From contig JALWSB010000165.1 in assembly GCA_027080345.1 (NCBI GenBank), positions 1 through 41,283 of the forward strand: a stretch of 41,283 bases of DNA. Reading direction: 5' to 3'. Below the pieces are notes generated by a model. It ran no database searches and was not told the DNA's origin. It saw only the letters and a program-made list of their open reading frames with translations. How positions within the stretch are numbered: the stretch's first letter is position 1; every line of letters begins with the position of its first letter. Shown piece by piece: positions 16,745-25,109 of this stretch. Made by a program: the position numbers and the translations under genes. Source of the DNA: Robiginitomaculum sp. (GTDB taxonomy: Bacteria > Pseudomonadota > Alphaproteobacteria > Caulobacterales > Maricaulaceae).

Positions 16745-18408
16745 ACCACTTTGCCATCCACCACGCTCATCACCACTTTGACATGGGGAATACCTTTTGC
16801 CGGCATGGTCATCAGATCATCGGCAAACACGGAAAAATCGGCGCGCTTGCCAACGCTGATCGTGCCCAGCTCATCTTCGCGAAAAGAGGCGTAAGCGGGC
16901 CACAAGGTCAGCATTTTCAAGGCTGTTACCCGGTCCACCGCCTCTTCCTTGTGCCAGTTTTTACCCTGATAGCCGTTAAGGTCGCGGCGCGTAATGGCGG
17001 CATAAAATTCGATACGCGGATCGCCGCGCTCGACCGGCGCGTCGGAGCCTGCGGGGATAATCGATCCGGCATTAATCAGGCTGTTCCAGGCATAGGCCCC
17101 GCGCAGGCGCTTTGTCCCCACCCGGCGGGCGGCAAAATGAAGATCACCAATGGCGTGAGAGGGCTGCATGGAAGGGATAATACCCAGCTTGGCAAAACGC
17201 GGAATATCAACGGGTTGAAGCATTTGCGCGTGTTCAATACGCCAGCGCGGGTCGGCCACCGGACGCTTGTCTTGCGGCACCGCCGCAAAAGCGGCCGCCA
17301 TCCAGTCAAGCGCCGAGCGGTTGGCCGCATCGCCAATGGCATGAGCGCAAATCTGGATGCCATCGCGCAAAGCGCGCGAGAATAATTGCACGCTTTCTTC
17401 TTCGCCGCGCAGCATCAGGCCAGACGTACCCGGCGCATCATTATAAGGCGCCAGCATGGCCGCGCCGCGCGAGCCAAGCGCCCCGTCCATATAAATCTTG
17501 ACCGCGCGGGTGATCACCCGCCCATTGCCGGCACGGCGCGGGCCACCCGCCAAAAGGCGCATATCGCCTTCGTCAATGGCATTATAAACCCGCACGGGCA
17601 GATCCCCCTGATCGGCCATGTTTTCCAGCACTTGCACATCATCGGCGCTGACCGACATATTGTGTATGCCGGTCCAGCCATAACGCGCCATCACCGCAGC
17701 CCCCTTGACCAGAGCGCTGCGCCGCGCATCGCCACGCGGCTGCGCCACCAATCCGGCCACCAGCCCCATGGCGTTATCGATCAACATGCCGGTTGCGCGG
17801 CCTTGCCTATCGCGCTCTATGCGCCCGCCTTGCGGGTCTTTTGTATCCGAATCGATGCCCGCCGCTTTCAATGCGGCGCTGGAGGCAACCAGCGCATGGC
17901 CATCGGCGCGGCGCAGCAAGACAATGCGCCCCGGCGCGGCCCGGTCCATATCCTCACGGGTGGGAAAACGCCCCTCTATCCAATTGGTCTCAATCCAGCC
18001 GCGCCCGACAATTGCCCCTTGCGGGTGCGCCTTTGCTTCTTTGGCGATACGCGCAATCAAGCCTTCGAGCGAGGGTATGCCTTCCAGATTAAGGGTCATT
18101 TCGCGGCGGCCAATGCCGTAAAGATGCGCGTGGGAATCGGTAAACCCGGCATACATATGCGCCCCGTCAAGATCGATCGTGCGCGCCGGTTTGTACCGCC
18201 CCAGACCTTTCATCGGCCCGGCATAAACAATGCGTCCGTCTTTGACCACCACCGCATCAACAACCGGGCGATCATCCTCGCCGGTATGGATGGTGCCGCC
18301 GCTAAACACCACATCAACCGGCAGATCAAGCGTTTCGAATCGTCCGCACGACAAAACAAACACAGCCAAAACGATGCTGGCGAACCCTTTGGTTAAAAGA
18401 CGCGGCAT
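16717..18408 (-). CDS. Amidohydrolase, YtcJ-like, predicted lipoprotein
   Basis: 563 residues from ATG 18408, with AAGGAG upstream. The track start is 17 codons too early. The N-terminus MPRLLTKGFASIVLAVFVLS then Cys is a lipoprotein signal (VLSC lipobox), so the enzyme is exported and membrane anchored. Amidohydrolase-superfamily motifs occur in order: DSHAHLYG (metal HxH), IHNMSV, KIYMDGALGSRGA (carboxylated-lysine region), HAIGDAA, WRIEHAQM, and GSDAPVE (metal Asp). The substrate is unknown, since YtcJ-like proteins are annotated broadly as imidazolonepropionase-like or N-substituted formamide deformylase-like. It is 59 nt behind the glycosyltransferase on the same strand. Confidence 0.88.
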   Translation of the reverse strand: MPRLLTKGFASIVLAVFVLSCGRFETLDLPVDVVFSGGTIHTGEDDRPVVDAVVVKDGRIVYAGPMKGLGRYKPARTIDLDGAHMYAGFTDSHAHLYGIGRREMTLNLEGIPSLEGLIARIAKEAKAHPQGAIVGRGWIETNWIEGRFPTREDMDRAAPGRIVLLRRADGHALVASSAALKAAGIDSDTKDPQGGRIERDRQGRATGMLIDNAMGLVAGLVAQPRGDARRSALVKGAAVMARYGWTGIHNMSVSADDVQVLENMADQGDLPVRVYNAIDEGDMRLLAGGPRRAGNGRVITRAVKIYMDGALGSRGAAMLAPYNDAPGTSGLMLRGEEESVQLFSRALRDGIQICAHAIGDAANRSALDWMAAAFAAVPQDKRPVADPRWRIEHAQMLQPVDIPRFAKLGIIPSMQPSHAIGDLHFAARRVGTKRLRGAYAWNSLINAGSIIPAGSDAPVERGDPRIEFYAAITRRDLNGYQGKNWHKEEAVDRVTALKMLTLWPAYASFREDELGTISVGKRADFSVFADDLMTMPAKGIPHVKVVMSVVDGKVVYASDASSS

Positions 18409-18467
18409 AAGAACTCCTTTGCGAAGGCCGGACCTTAGCAGACCGGCGCAAAATACCAAAACCCGGC

Positions 18468-19475
18468 TTATGAACGCACATCAATGGCCCGGCGCAGCAA
18501 TGCCAAAGGCGACCAGGTCATGGCCCGCAAAAGCCGCCATGATGAAACGCGGCGGGCGCGCTGTATCACCCTGCGCTTGGCCAGGACCGGCCCCAAACCG
18601 CCTATCGCATCGCCATACCCGCGCCATGTCGCGACAAATTGTTTTTTGATCACCGCGCGCAGCAAAAACAAAAAGGATACGGCGATAAAAGCAGGCAGAA
18701 AAACAATCAGCGGCACCAGCGGCATACACTTAAAATACGTCCAGACCCGGTTGCGCACCCCGTGATACACCGCAAACGGCGATTGCTGGCCGCTAATCGC
18801 CGAGCCTTCATGGTAGACCACCGCCGCTTTGACCTGAAGCGCCGCGCCGCCCGAAAGCCGCAAGCGAAACGCCAGATCGACATCTTCGTGATAGCAAAAA
18901 AAGTCTTCGTCAAAACCGCCCGCCGCTTCGAACGCATCACGCCGATAAAGCGCGGCGGCGGCGCAGGGGCCAAACACCGTGCCGGTCGGCGGGGTCATCG
19001 TAACCGGATAATTCCAGCCGCCGCGCCAGGCAATGCCATAAGGGGTGTAGACATCCCCCGCCCCGTCCAGCCGGTCATGGTCGCGGGCCATGATCTGCGT
19101 CGAGCCGGCCATACTCATGCCGGGCGCGGTCTCAACCGCCGCCAACAGCGCTTCCAGCCAATTCGGCGCGGCATAGGCATCGGGATTGAGGGTCGCGATA
19201 AACGGCGCAGAGCCTTGCGCCGCGCCCAGATTATTGCCCCGCGCAAAGCCTTTATTTTCTCCAAGGCGCAAAACCGCAAAACGATCATCCAGCACTGGCA
19301 GCGCCTCCAGCGACCCATCGGTCGAGCCATTATCAACAATGATGGCGGAAAAATCGCCCATGCTTTGCGCCTTAAGCGCCGCCACACAATCGCCCAGCAT
19401 GGAGCCGGCATTGTAATTGACAATGATCACATCAATACGGGGGGCTTGCGCTTTGTTCACACCATCTCTTTTCAT
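18468..19475 (-). CDS. Family 2 glycosyltransferase (WbbL/rhamnosyltransferase-like)
   Basis: 335 residues. The GT-A fold nucleotide-sugar region reads IDVIIVNYNAGSMLGDCVAA and IIVDNGSTDGSLEAL. ATLNPDAYAAPNWLEALL carries the metal-binding acidic residues, and FFCYHEDVDLAFRLRLSG is the ED acceptor motif. A hydrophobic segment near the C-terminus (LVPLIVFLPAFIAVSFLFLL) probably anchors it to the inner membrane. This layout is common in enzymes that add rhamnose or similar sugars to lipid-linked glycans. The start ATG 19475 has only a weak ribosome site. It is divergent from the SGNH/MBOAT pair, so both may serve the same surface polymer. Confidence 0.88.
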   Translation of the reverse strand: MKRDGVNKAQAPRIDVIIVNYNAGSMLGDCVAALKAQSMGDFSAIIVDNGSTDGSLEALPVLDDRFAVLRLGENKGFARGNNLGAAQGSAPFIATLNPDAYAAPNWLEALLAAVETAPGMSMAGSTQIMARDHDRLDGAGDVYTPYGIAWRGGWNYPVTMTPPTGTVFGPCAAAALYRRDAFEAAGGFDEDFFCYHEDVDLAFRLRLSGGAALQVKAAVVYHEGSAISGQQSPFAVYHGVRNRVWTYFKCMPLVPLIVFLPAFIAVSFLFLLRAVIKKQFVATWRGYGDAIGGLGPVLAKRRVIQRARRVSSWRLLRAMTWSPLALLRRAIDVRS

Positions 19476-19483
19476 ATCAAGGG

Positions 19484-19499
19484 GGGGCGCAGCCGCCCC
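19484..19499. promoter_or_regulatory. Hairpin in the divergent leader
   Basis: GGGGCG-CAGC-CGCCCC is a perfect 6-bp stem 9 bases before the glycosyltransferase ATG. It may sequester its already weak ribosome site. No clear promoter was seen in the 104-bp divergent gap. Confidence 0.35.
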
Positions 19500-19579
19500 G
19501 ATGCAGAAGAATCGACCGGTTGTAACCTTTTTTCAGTCAATTTGTGAAATTGTGCTGTGAATTAAGGGGTGAATGCCAC

Positions 19580-20686
19580 ATGGTTGCGATAAAATTCTTG
19601 CTTGCCGCATTGGTTCTGATGCTTGTCGGTTATGTCCTGCGACGCCCGCCAAAAGGGCATTGGCACGCTTTGGCCGGGTTTGCCAGCAGCTTTATTCTGA
19701 CCGCCGCCGTGATCAATATCGGGGCGGCGCGCAGCGGCATTGTCCGCGACGGGCCATATGCGCAAATTGCCGCCAATGCCCTGCACCGCATCAGCGAAGA
19801 TGACACCCCCTATATCTTGTTTGTCGGCGCCAGCTATTCGCGCAATGCCATAAATGACAAGGCCCTGACGCGCCAGTTCAAGGCCAGGGGCTTTGACAAA
19901 AAAGCCATTACTTTCGCCCTTGAAGGAGCCAGCCTGCAAGAGCGTGATTTACGCCTGCGCCAGTTTCTAAAAGCCGCCAAACGCCCGCCGGAAATTGTTT
20001 TTCTCGAAGCCTCGCCAGAGTTTGACCGCGCCCCGACCCACGGCTTCGTCATTGCCAAATTTTCCGAACGGGTGATCGGCCAGTTTGATCCGCGCGGCAC
20101 CTTATGGGCGGTGCGGGGTCTGGCCAAAGGGAGCCCTGACGGCGCGGCTGATTTTGTTAAAAACACTTTGCTTTTGGGCCTGCACATCCCGCTCAACTGG
20201 TTTAATGTCGGCCTGTTTAACGAGGCGACGACACTGGCCAAAGCGGCACCGCTTTCGTCGTGGGACCCACAAGACACCCCCCGGCGCACGGTTGAAGTGG
20301 CCGATCGCCACCGTGGTTTGTACGCTAAAAACGTCCCCACACCGGCGCTTTTTGCCTGGGGCGAGGCGTTTCGTGCGGCGCAGGAAAAAACCTTGCGCCA
20401 GGCCGGCGTCAACGCCATAGCCTATTATTTTCCTCCCGTTATCGATGCGCAGGAACGCGCCTATTTACGCGCCATTTGCGCCGCCCACCCGCGCACCCCA
20501 TGCATTGCGCCCGATGATCCGCTCATGCTGGCAAAGCTGGATGGCCCGGTCTGGTTTGATGAAGAGCATCTGCTCGCGCCCGGCGCCGCCGTTTATGACC
20601 AATGGCTGGCGGAAAAAATCATCGCATCGGGCATTCTTGGCGCGCCGCATTCCCCCACCCTTTTAGCCCTGAGGCGCAATTCATGA
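19580..20686 (+). CDS. SGNH-like/AlgJ-like protein, partner of MBOAT
   Basis: 368 residues from ATG 19580, preceded by AAGGGGTGA. The track's GTG start 12 codons earlier has no ribosome site. One or two N-terminal membrane helices (FLLAALVLMLVGYVL and GFASSFILTAAVINI) are followed by a periplasmic domain. FVGASYSRNAIN (Ser85) resembles the nucleophile block of SGNH hydrolases, and WFDEEHLLAPGAAVY gives the D-x-x-H pair (Asp327, His330). Such proteins transfer acetyl groups delivered across the membrane by an MBOAT partner to an exopolysaccharide or lipid sugar. Its stop overlaps the MBOAT start by 4 nt (ATGA), strong support for joint function. The assignment is from motifs and context. Confidence 0.75.
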   Translation: MVAIKFLLAALVLMLVGYVLRRPPKGHWHALAGFASSFILTAAVINIGAARSGIVRDGPYAQIAANALHRISEDDTPYILFVGASYSRNAINDKALTRQFKARGFDKKAITFALEGASLQERDLRLRQFLKAAKRPPEIVFLEASPEFDRAPTHGFVIAKFSERVIGQFDPRGTLWAVRGLAKGSPDGAADFVKNTLLLGLHIPLNWFNVGLFNEATTLAKAAPLSSWDPQDTPRRTVEVADRHRGLYAKNVPTPALFAWGEAFRAAQEKTLRQAGVNAIAYYFPPVIDAQERAYLRAICAAHPRTPCIAPDDPLMLAKLDGPVWFDEEHLLAPGAAVYDQWLAEKIIASGILGAPHSPTLLALRRNS

Positions 20687-22107
20687 TTTTTACCAGCTTT
20701 ATCTTTTTGGTGTTTTTCGCCGCTGTGTTTACGCTTTACTGGGCGGTGCCAAACCGCCGGGCGCGGCTTTATATCCTTTTGACCGCCAGCGCGATTTTTT
20801 ACGGCTGGTGGGATTGGCGTTTTTTAAGCCTGATCAGCCTGGTCATTGTGTCTTCATGGCTCACCGCCAAATTGATCGACCGGGACGGGGCCAGCCCCCG
20901 CGCCCAAAATATCGCCCTTGCCGGGGGGGTCGGGCTGTCACTGATTGTGCTGGGTATATTCAAATATACCGGCTTTTTTGCGAACAGCATGGCCGATCTT
21001 TTTGCCCTGATGGGCCTGAAGGCCGACATGCCGACATTGCGCATTATTCTGCCCGTCGGGGTCAGTTTTTATATCTTTCAGGCCATATCCTATATGGCCG
21101 ATGTGCGCCGCGGGGTGATGCGCGCCGAACCGCGCCTTAGCCGCGTCGGGTTATATATTGCGTTTTTCCCGCAATTGGTGGCCGGGCCGATTGTCCGCGC
21201 CGCCAGCTTTTTTCCGCAAATGGAGCGGCCCAAACGATTGGGACGCCGGGCGCTGGTCGTGGGCCTTCGGGCCTTTGCCATGGGCTTTGTTTACAAGGCC
21301 CTGCTGGCCGACAATATGGCGCCATTGGTCGATCACGTTTTTGGTAATCTTGATCAATATGGCAATGGCGCGGTGGTGCTCTCGACGCTGGTTTTTGCGG
21401 CGCAGATTTATTTTGATTTTGCCGGGTATTCCTTGATGGCGATCGGCATTGCGCGGCTGTTTGGCTATCATATCCCGCGCAATTTCAACTATCCTTATGC
21501 CGCCACCTCCATCACCGATTTTTGGCGGCGCTGGCATATGTCGCTTAGCTTCTGGCTGCGCGATTATCTTTTTATTCCGCTGGGTGGCTCGCGCCACGGC
21601 AAATTTGCCTATTACCGCAATCTTATGGCCACCATGGTCTTGGGCGGTCTGTGGCACGGCGCGGCCTGGACCTTTGTCGCCTGGGGGGCGCTACACGGAT
21701 TGGCGCTGGTCGTCCATAAATTATGGCTGACCCATGTTAAACCGGCTTTGGCGGACATGGTAACGATCCCACGCTGGTTGGGCTGGCTGGCGGGCTTTGC
21801 CGCCACGCAAAGCCTCGTTCTGGCGGGCTGGGCGATTTTTCGGGCGCAAAACATGCACGATGCGCTGGATGCCCTCTACGCCTTTACCAATTTACGCCAT
21901 GGCGGCGTACAAACCCTTGGCTGGGCGGCGGCGCTGGCGGTAGTGGCGCTGGCCATCGATCAGGCTTTGGGGGCCACACGCTGGCGCCCCAAATGGGCCT
22001 TTTTGGAAAGCCCAACCCTGTGGTGGGCCGGTGCCGGCATGGCCACAGCCATCGCCCTCAGCATCTACCCCCTAAAAGCCGCGCCTTTCGTGTATTTCCA
22101 GTTTTAG
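20683..22107 (+). CDS. MBOAT O-acyltransferase, AlgI-like
   Basis: 474 residues. The start is ATG 20683 (MIFTSFIFLVFFAAVFTLYW); the track ORF begins 27 codons too early. About ten membrane helices are evident. MBOAT signatures are IAFFPQLVAGPIVRAASFFP, RNFNYPYAATSITDFWRRWH, MSLSFWLRDYLFIPLGGSRH, and LGGLWHGAAWTFVAWGALHG with the catalytic His325. AlgI-type proteins move acetyl groups from cytoplasmic acetyl-CoA to the periplasm for polysaccharide O-acetylation. It is translationally coupled to the SGNH-like gene, and the divergent glycosyltransferase suggests a shared glycan. No polymer synthase lies in the window. Confidence 0.92.
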   Translation: MIFTSFIFLVFFAAVFTLYWAVPNRRARLYILLTASAIFYGWWDWRFLSLISLVIVSSWLTAKLIDRDGASPRAQNIALAGGVGLSLIVLGIFKYTGFFANSMADLFALMGLKADMPTLRIILPVGVSFYIFQAISYMADVRRGVMRAEPRLSRVGLYIAFFPQLVAGPIVRAASFFPQMERPKRLGRRALVVGLRAFAMGFVYKALLADNMAPLVDHVFGNLDQYGNGAVVLSTLVFAAQIYFDFAGYSLMAIGIARLFGYHIPRNFNYPYAATSITDFWRRWHMSLSFWLRDYLFIPLGGSRHGKFAYYRNLMATMVLGGLWHGAAWTFVAWGALHGLALVVHKLWLTHVKPALADMVTIPRWLGWLAGFAATQSLVLAGWAIFRAQNMHDALDALYAFTNLRHGGVQTLGWAAALAVVALAIDQALGATRWRPKWAFLESPTLWWAGAGMATAIALSIYPLKAAPFVYFQF

Positions 22108-22830
22108 GCGTCCTTTTTGTCATTACCCGGCTTGTCCGGGTAATGACACGTTGGGAATAAAGCTAACACCTTATGCTGAGGGATTGCGCAGCAATCGTCT
22201 CGAAGCATGGGGTTTTGCTCGCTTTCGTAAAACACCTTCGTGTCACCCCGGAAGCCCATGGGCTATCCGGGGCCTATAGTGACGTAATCGATGCCCTATG
22301 GATCCCGGATCAAGTCCGGGATGACACGTAGGGGCCGGGATGACAAGAGGTGGTAAGGGGTAAGCCTTACGTTCGCATGGTTCGACAGGCTCACCATGAG
22401 GTTTTACATACCCCAACACCGTCATTGCGGTACCCGCCTTCGCGGGCACAGGCTCCGGCCGCAATCCATCTTGTGGCATTAAAATAGACCCCGGGCGTGG
22501 GTCCGGGGTGACGAGACTTTGGGATTATTTTGATCTGTCATTACCCGGCTTGTCCGGGTAATCCAGATTGTGACTCACAAGCCCCTCATCCCGGCCTTCT
22601 CCCAAGGGAGAAGGGGAAGAACTGGTCTATTTCATCCGTACATGGCGGTATTCTTACGCCGCTCTGGATACCGGCTTTCGCCGGAATGACGGCCGGATGG
22701 GGAAAGCACGCGCCAAGCCACCCCTGTCTTCGTCACCCTTCGGTTTAACCGGAGGGTCCATGTGGCAAGGCAAAATGCGCGGGGCTTCACAATGGATTAC
22801 CCGGACAAGCCGGGCAATGACACATAGAGG
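22108..22830. repeat. Dense cluster of palindromic REP-like repeats, no gene
   Basis: About 720 bases with no credible gene. Family A (CATTACCCGGCTTGTCCGGG) occurs at 22119-22147 (12-bp perfect stem), at 22537-22562, and inverted at 22795-22823. Other palindromes are CACCCCGGAAGCCC...GGGCTATCCGGGG (about 22243-22272), ATCCCGGATCAAGTCCGGGA (22302-22321), GTACCCGCCTTCGCGGGCAC (about 22430-22449), ACCCCGGGCGTGGGTCCGGG (about 22488-22507), CCTTCTCCCAAGGGAGAAGG (about 22595-22614), and ACCGGCTTTCGCCGGAATGA (family D, about 22670-22689). TTCGACAGGCTCACCATGAG at 22381-22400 is family F, also found inside bkdB. Confidence 0.85.
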
Positions 22831-22888
22831 AGAATAACGAGGGTGGAGGGGTCCAGAATTTATGAAGAATTTACCGCGATAGTTACCG

Positions 22889-23086
22889 TCACTTGGGCTT
22901 TTTGCTCACGGCGCGCTGCGCCAATTCTGACCCGCCGCCAGCGAAAAGCGCGGCCAGAATCCCCAAAGCGATATTGTCGAAGACCAGCCAGACAAAAAGG
23001 AATACCAACAAAGCCGCGCCCACATTGATCGGGGCGCGGGATTTGGTTTTATGCACGGGTTCAATGTTGTTTTGATCATCTTCCAT
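22889..23086 (-). CDS. Small predicted membrane protein
   Basis: 65 residues from ATG 23086 (MEDDQNNIEPVHKTKSRAPI), with AAGGAACCC before it. The track start 21 codons upstream has no support. A hydrophilic N-terminus is followed by a hydrophobic segment, VGAALLVFLFVWLVFDNIAL and GILAALFAGGG, that can form one long or two short membrane helices. The C-terminus is basic (AQRAVSKKPK). The function is unrecognised. It is transcribed divergently from rpmE. Confidence 0.6.
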   Translation of the reverse strand: MEDDQNNIEPVHKTKSRAPINVGAALLVFLFVWLVFDNIALGILAALFAGGGSELAQRAVSKKPK

Positions 23087-23219
23087 GGCGGGTTCCTTTG
23101 GCGCTATATGAGGTGTGACAATAGTGATTTTGCCACCTCTGGCAAGCATGCCCTTTGGCCTGCCTGCTACAGGACAACAATTCCCATAGCTTGCGCCCGC
23201 ATTTTACACCGCTGCGCGC

Positions 23220-23248
23220 TTGCCCAATGTGTATTGCGGGGGTATAAG
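23220..23248 (+). promoter_or_regulatory. rpmE promoter
   Basis: TTGCCC (23220-23225), 17-base spacer, TATAAG (23243-23248), a good sigma-70-type match about 57 bases before the rpmE ATG. Confidence 0.65.
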
Positions 23249-23259
23249 CCGCGCTTCAT

Positions 23260-23276
23260 GCGGGCATAGTGCCCGC
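23260..23276 (+). promoter_or_regulatory. rpmE leader hairpin
   Basis: GCGGGCA-TAG-TGCCCGC is a perfect 7-bp stem with a 3-base loop in the predicted 5' leader, 28 bases before rpmE. Autoregulatory leaders of L31 genes are described in other bacterial groups. Whether this is an equivalent is inference. Confidence 0.5.
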
Positions 23277-23304
23277 CAGCATCCAGATTTAGCGGACCGG
23301 ACCG

Positions 23305-23526
23305 ATGAAAAAAGATATCCACCCCGACTATCACATGATCACTGTGGTAATGACTGATGGCACCAGCTATCAGACCCGTTCGACCTATGGCAAGGAAGGC
23401 GCGACCCTCAATCTTGATATTGATTCGCGCACCCATCCGGCCTGGACCGGTGGTGGACAGCACCTGCTTGATCGCGGTGGCCGTCTCAGCCGCTTTAAAG
23501 ACAAATATAAAGGCTTTGTCAGCTAG
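23305..23526 (+). CDS. rpmE: 50S ribosomal protein bL31
   Basis: 73 residues: [67 protein letters not shown]. The conserved [12 protein letters not shown] and RFKDKYKGF elements identify bL31. It lacks the CxxC zinc ligands of the other L31 class and has the compact alphaproteobacterial form. Large-subunit protein contributing to intersubunit contacts. It has its own promoter and a leader hairpin, and the ribosome site is modest (GCGGACC). Confidence 0.95.
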   Translation: MKKDIHPDYHMITVVMTDGTSYQTRSTYGKEGATLNLDIDSRTHPAWTGGGQHLLDRGGRLSRFKDKYKGFVS

Positions 23527-23642
23527 GCCCAAAAGCCCGGTTGACGCCAGCACACCCAGACCGCAAATTATGAGCCATTCCCTTAACGAGGGAATCAGCG
23601 CACCCATGCCTGAAGCGCAGGCGAGAAAAAGGACGGTTTGCC

Positions 23643-25046
23643 ATGTCTGAACCCTATGATCTTGTTATTATTGGCGGCGGTCCGGGGGGCTATAATTGCG
23701 CCATTCGCGCCGGGCAGCTTGGCCTCAAAGTCGCCTGTATTGAAAAACGCGCCACATTGGGCGGGACCTGCCTGAATGTCGGCTGCATCCCGTCCAAGGC
23801 GCTTTTGCATGCCTCGCAAAGCTATGAAGAGGTCAGCACCGCTTTGCCGGCCATGGGCGTTGTCTGTAAAGACTTGAGCCTTGATCTTGGCGCGATGATG
23901 AAGGCCAAAGACGAAACCGTTGACGGGCTGACCAAGGGCATTGCCTTTTTGTTCAAGAAAAACAAGGTCACACATATCGAAGGAACGGGCCGCATTGCCG
24001 GGCCGGGCAGCGTCGAGGTGAGCGATGCCAAGAATAAAAAAAGCACGTTGAGCACCAAAAACATTGTTATTGCCACCGGCTCCGAAGTCACCCCTTTGCC
24101 GGGTATTGAGATCGACGAAAAACGCATTGTTTCGTCCACCGGCGCACTGAGCCTTTCATCGGTGCCAAAATCCATGGTGGTGATTGGCGCGGGCGTTATC
24201 GGGCTGGAGCTTGGCTCGGTCTGGCGGCGGTTGGGCGCAAAAGTCAGTGTGGTTGAATACCTGCCGCGCATTTTGCCCGGCGCCGATGGCGAGGTCGCCA
24301 AACAGGCGACACGAGCATTTAAAAAACAGGGCATTGACTTTCATCTTGGCATGAAGGTCACCGGCGTTGAAAAACTGAAATCAAAATTAAAGCTGAGCAT
24401 GGAACCGGCCGCAGGCGGGGACGCAGCGCAGCTTGAGGCGGATGTGGTTCTGGTCTGCATTGGCCGCCGCCCGATCACGCAAGGGCTGGGGCTGGAAGAG
24501 GCCGGGGTTACAATAGACACGCGCGGCTTTATCGAGACCGATCACTGGAAAACCGGCGCGGCCAACATCTGGGCCATTGGCGATTGCACCACCGGACCCA
24601 TGTTGGCGCACAAGGCCGAGGAAGAAGGCACCGCCTGCGCCGAAGCGATTGCCGGCAAGGCCGCGCATGTCAATTATGACGTCATTCCGGGCGTGGTTTA
24701 TACCGCGCCGGAAATTGCCTGGGTCGGGCGCACCGAAGAAGAGTTAAAAGACGCCGGGATTGCCTTCAAAAAAGGGGCCTTCCCGTTTAGCGCCAATGCA
24801 CGCGCCCGCGCCAATCACCAGAGCACAGGCTTTGTCAAAGTGCTGGCCGATGCCACGACCGACGAAATACTGGGCGTACACATGCTGGGGCCGAATGTAT
24901 CAGAAATGATTGGCGAAGCCGCTTTGGCGATGGAATTTCGCGCCGCTTCCGAAGATATTGCCCGCACCTGCCATGCCCACCCGACCTTGTCCGAAGCCCT
25001 GCGCCAAGCCGCCATGGGCGTCGAGGGCTGGACCATGCAAATGTAA
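23643..25046 (+). CDS. lpdA: Dihydrolipoyl dehydrogenase (E3), first copy
   Basis: 467-residue flavoprotein that reoxidises dihydrolipoamide using NAD+. The FAD dinucleotide site is [20 protein letters not shown]. The redox disulfide lies in [17 protein letters not shown], the NAD site is [20 protein letters not shown], and the C-terminal [13 protein letters not shown] carries the catalytic His-Glu pair. AAGGACGG precedes ATG 23643. It stands alone between rpmE and a convergent terminator, so it probably serves the 2-oxoglutarate or pyruvate dehydrogenase encoded elsewhere. The second copy at 36237 belongs to the bkd operon. Confidence 0.95.
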   Translation: MSEPYDLVIIGGGPGGYNCAIRAGQLGLKVACIEKRATLGGTCLNVGCIPSKALLHASQSYEEVSTALPAMGVVCKDLSLDLGAMMKAKDETVDGLTKGIAFLFKKNKVTHIEGTGRIAGPGSVEVSDAKNKKSTLSTKNIVIATGSEVTPLPGIEIDEKRIVSSTGALSLSSVPKSMVVIGAGVIGLELGSVWRRLGAKVSVVEYLPRILPGADGEVAKQATRAFKKQGIDFHLGMKVTGVEKLKSKLKLSMEPAAGGDAAQLEADVVLVCIGRRPITQGLGLEEAGVTIDTRGFIETDHWKTGAANIWAIGDCTTGPMLAHKAEEEGTACAEAIAGKAAHVNYDVIPGVVYTAPEIAWVGRTEEELKDAGIAFKKGAFPFSANARARANHQSTGFVKVLADATTDEILGVHMLGPNVSEMIGEAALAMEFRAASEDIARTCHAHPTLSEALRQAAMGVEGWTMQM

Positions 25047-25057
25047 TTTTGCTCAAC

Positions 25058-25092
25058 AAAAAGCCCCGGACGCAAAACGCCCAGGGCTTTTT
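25058..25092. terminator. Bidirectional terminator between lpdA and the di-iron gene
   Basis: AAAAAGCCC (25058-25066) pairs with GGGCTTTTT (25084-25092) across 17 bases. A/T runs on both sides suit the convergent gene ends. Confidence 0.8.
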
Positions 25093-25109
25093 CAAGGGGG
25101 TATGTGGGT

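Noticed and set aside
17386-18396. 336-residue plus-strand ORF opposite the amidohydrolase
   Set aside because: It is an antisense shadow: composition is Arg/His/Pro/Ala-rich with no family pattern, while the minus strand has all amidohydrolase motifs.
18639-19547. 302-residue plus-strand ORF opposite the glycosyltransferase
   Set aside because: Basic, low-information translation antisense to clear GT2 motifs. No ribosome site.
22119-22147. Family A hairpin as terminator of the MBOAT gene
   Set aside because: The stem is strong, but no T-run follows on either strand. It may still act in transcript stability.
22108-22830. CRISPR array
   Set aside because: Repeats are palindromic units of several families at irregular spacing and orientation, without uniform repeats and spacers or cas genes.
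23167-23607. 146-residue minus-strand ORF across rpmE
   Set aside because: Covers the rpmE promoter and gene in antisense. bL31 identity on the plus strand is certain.
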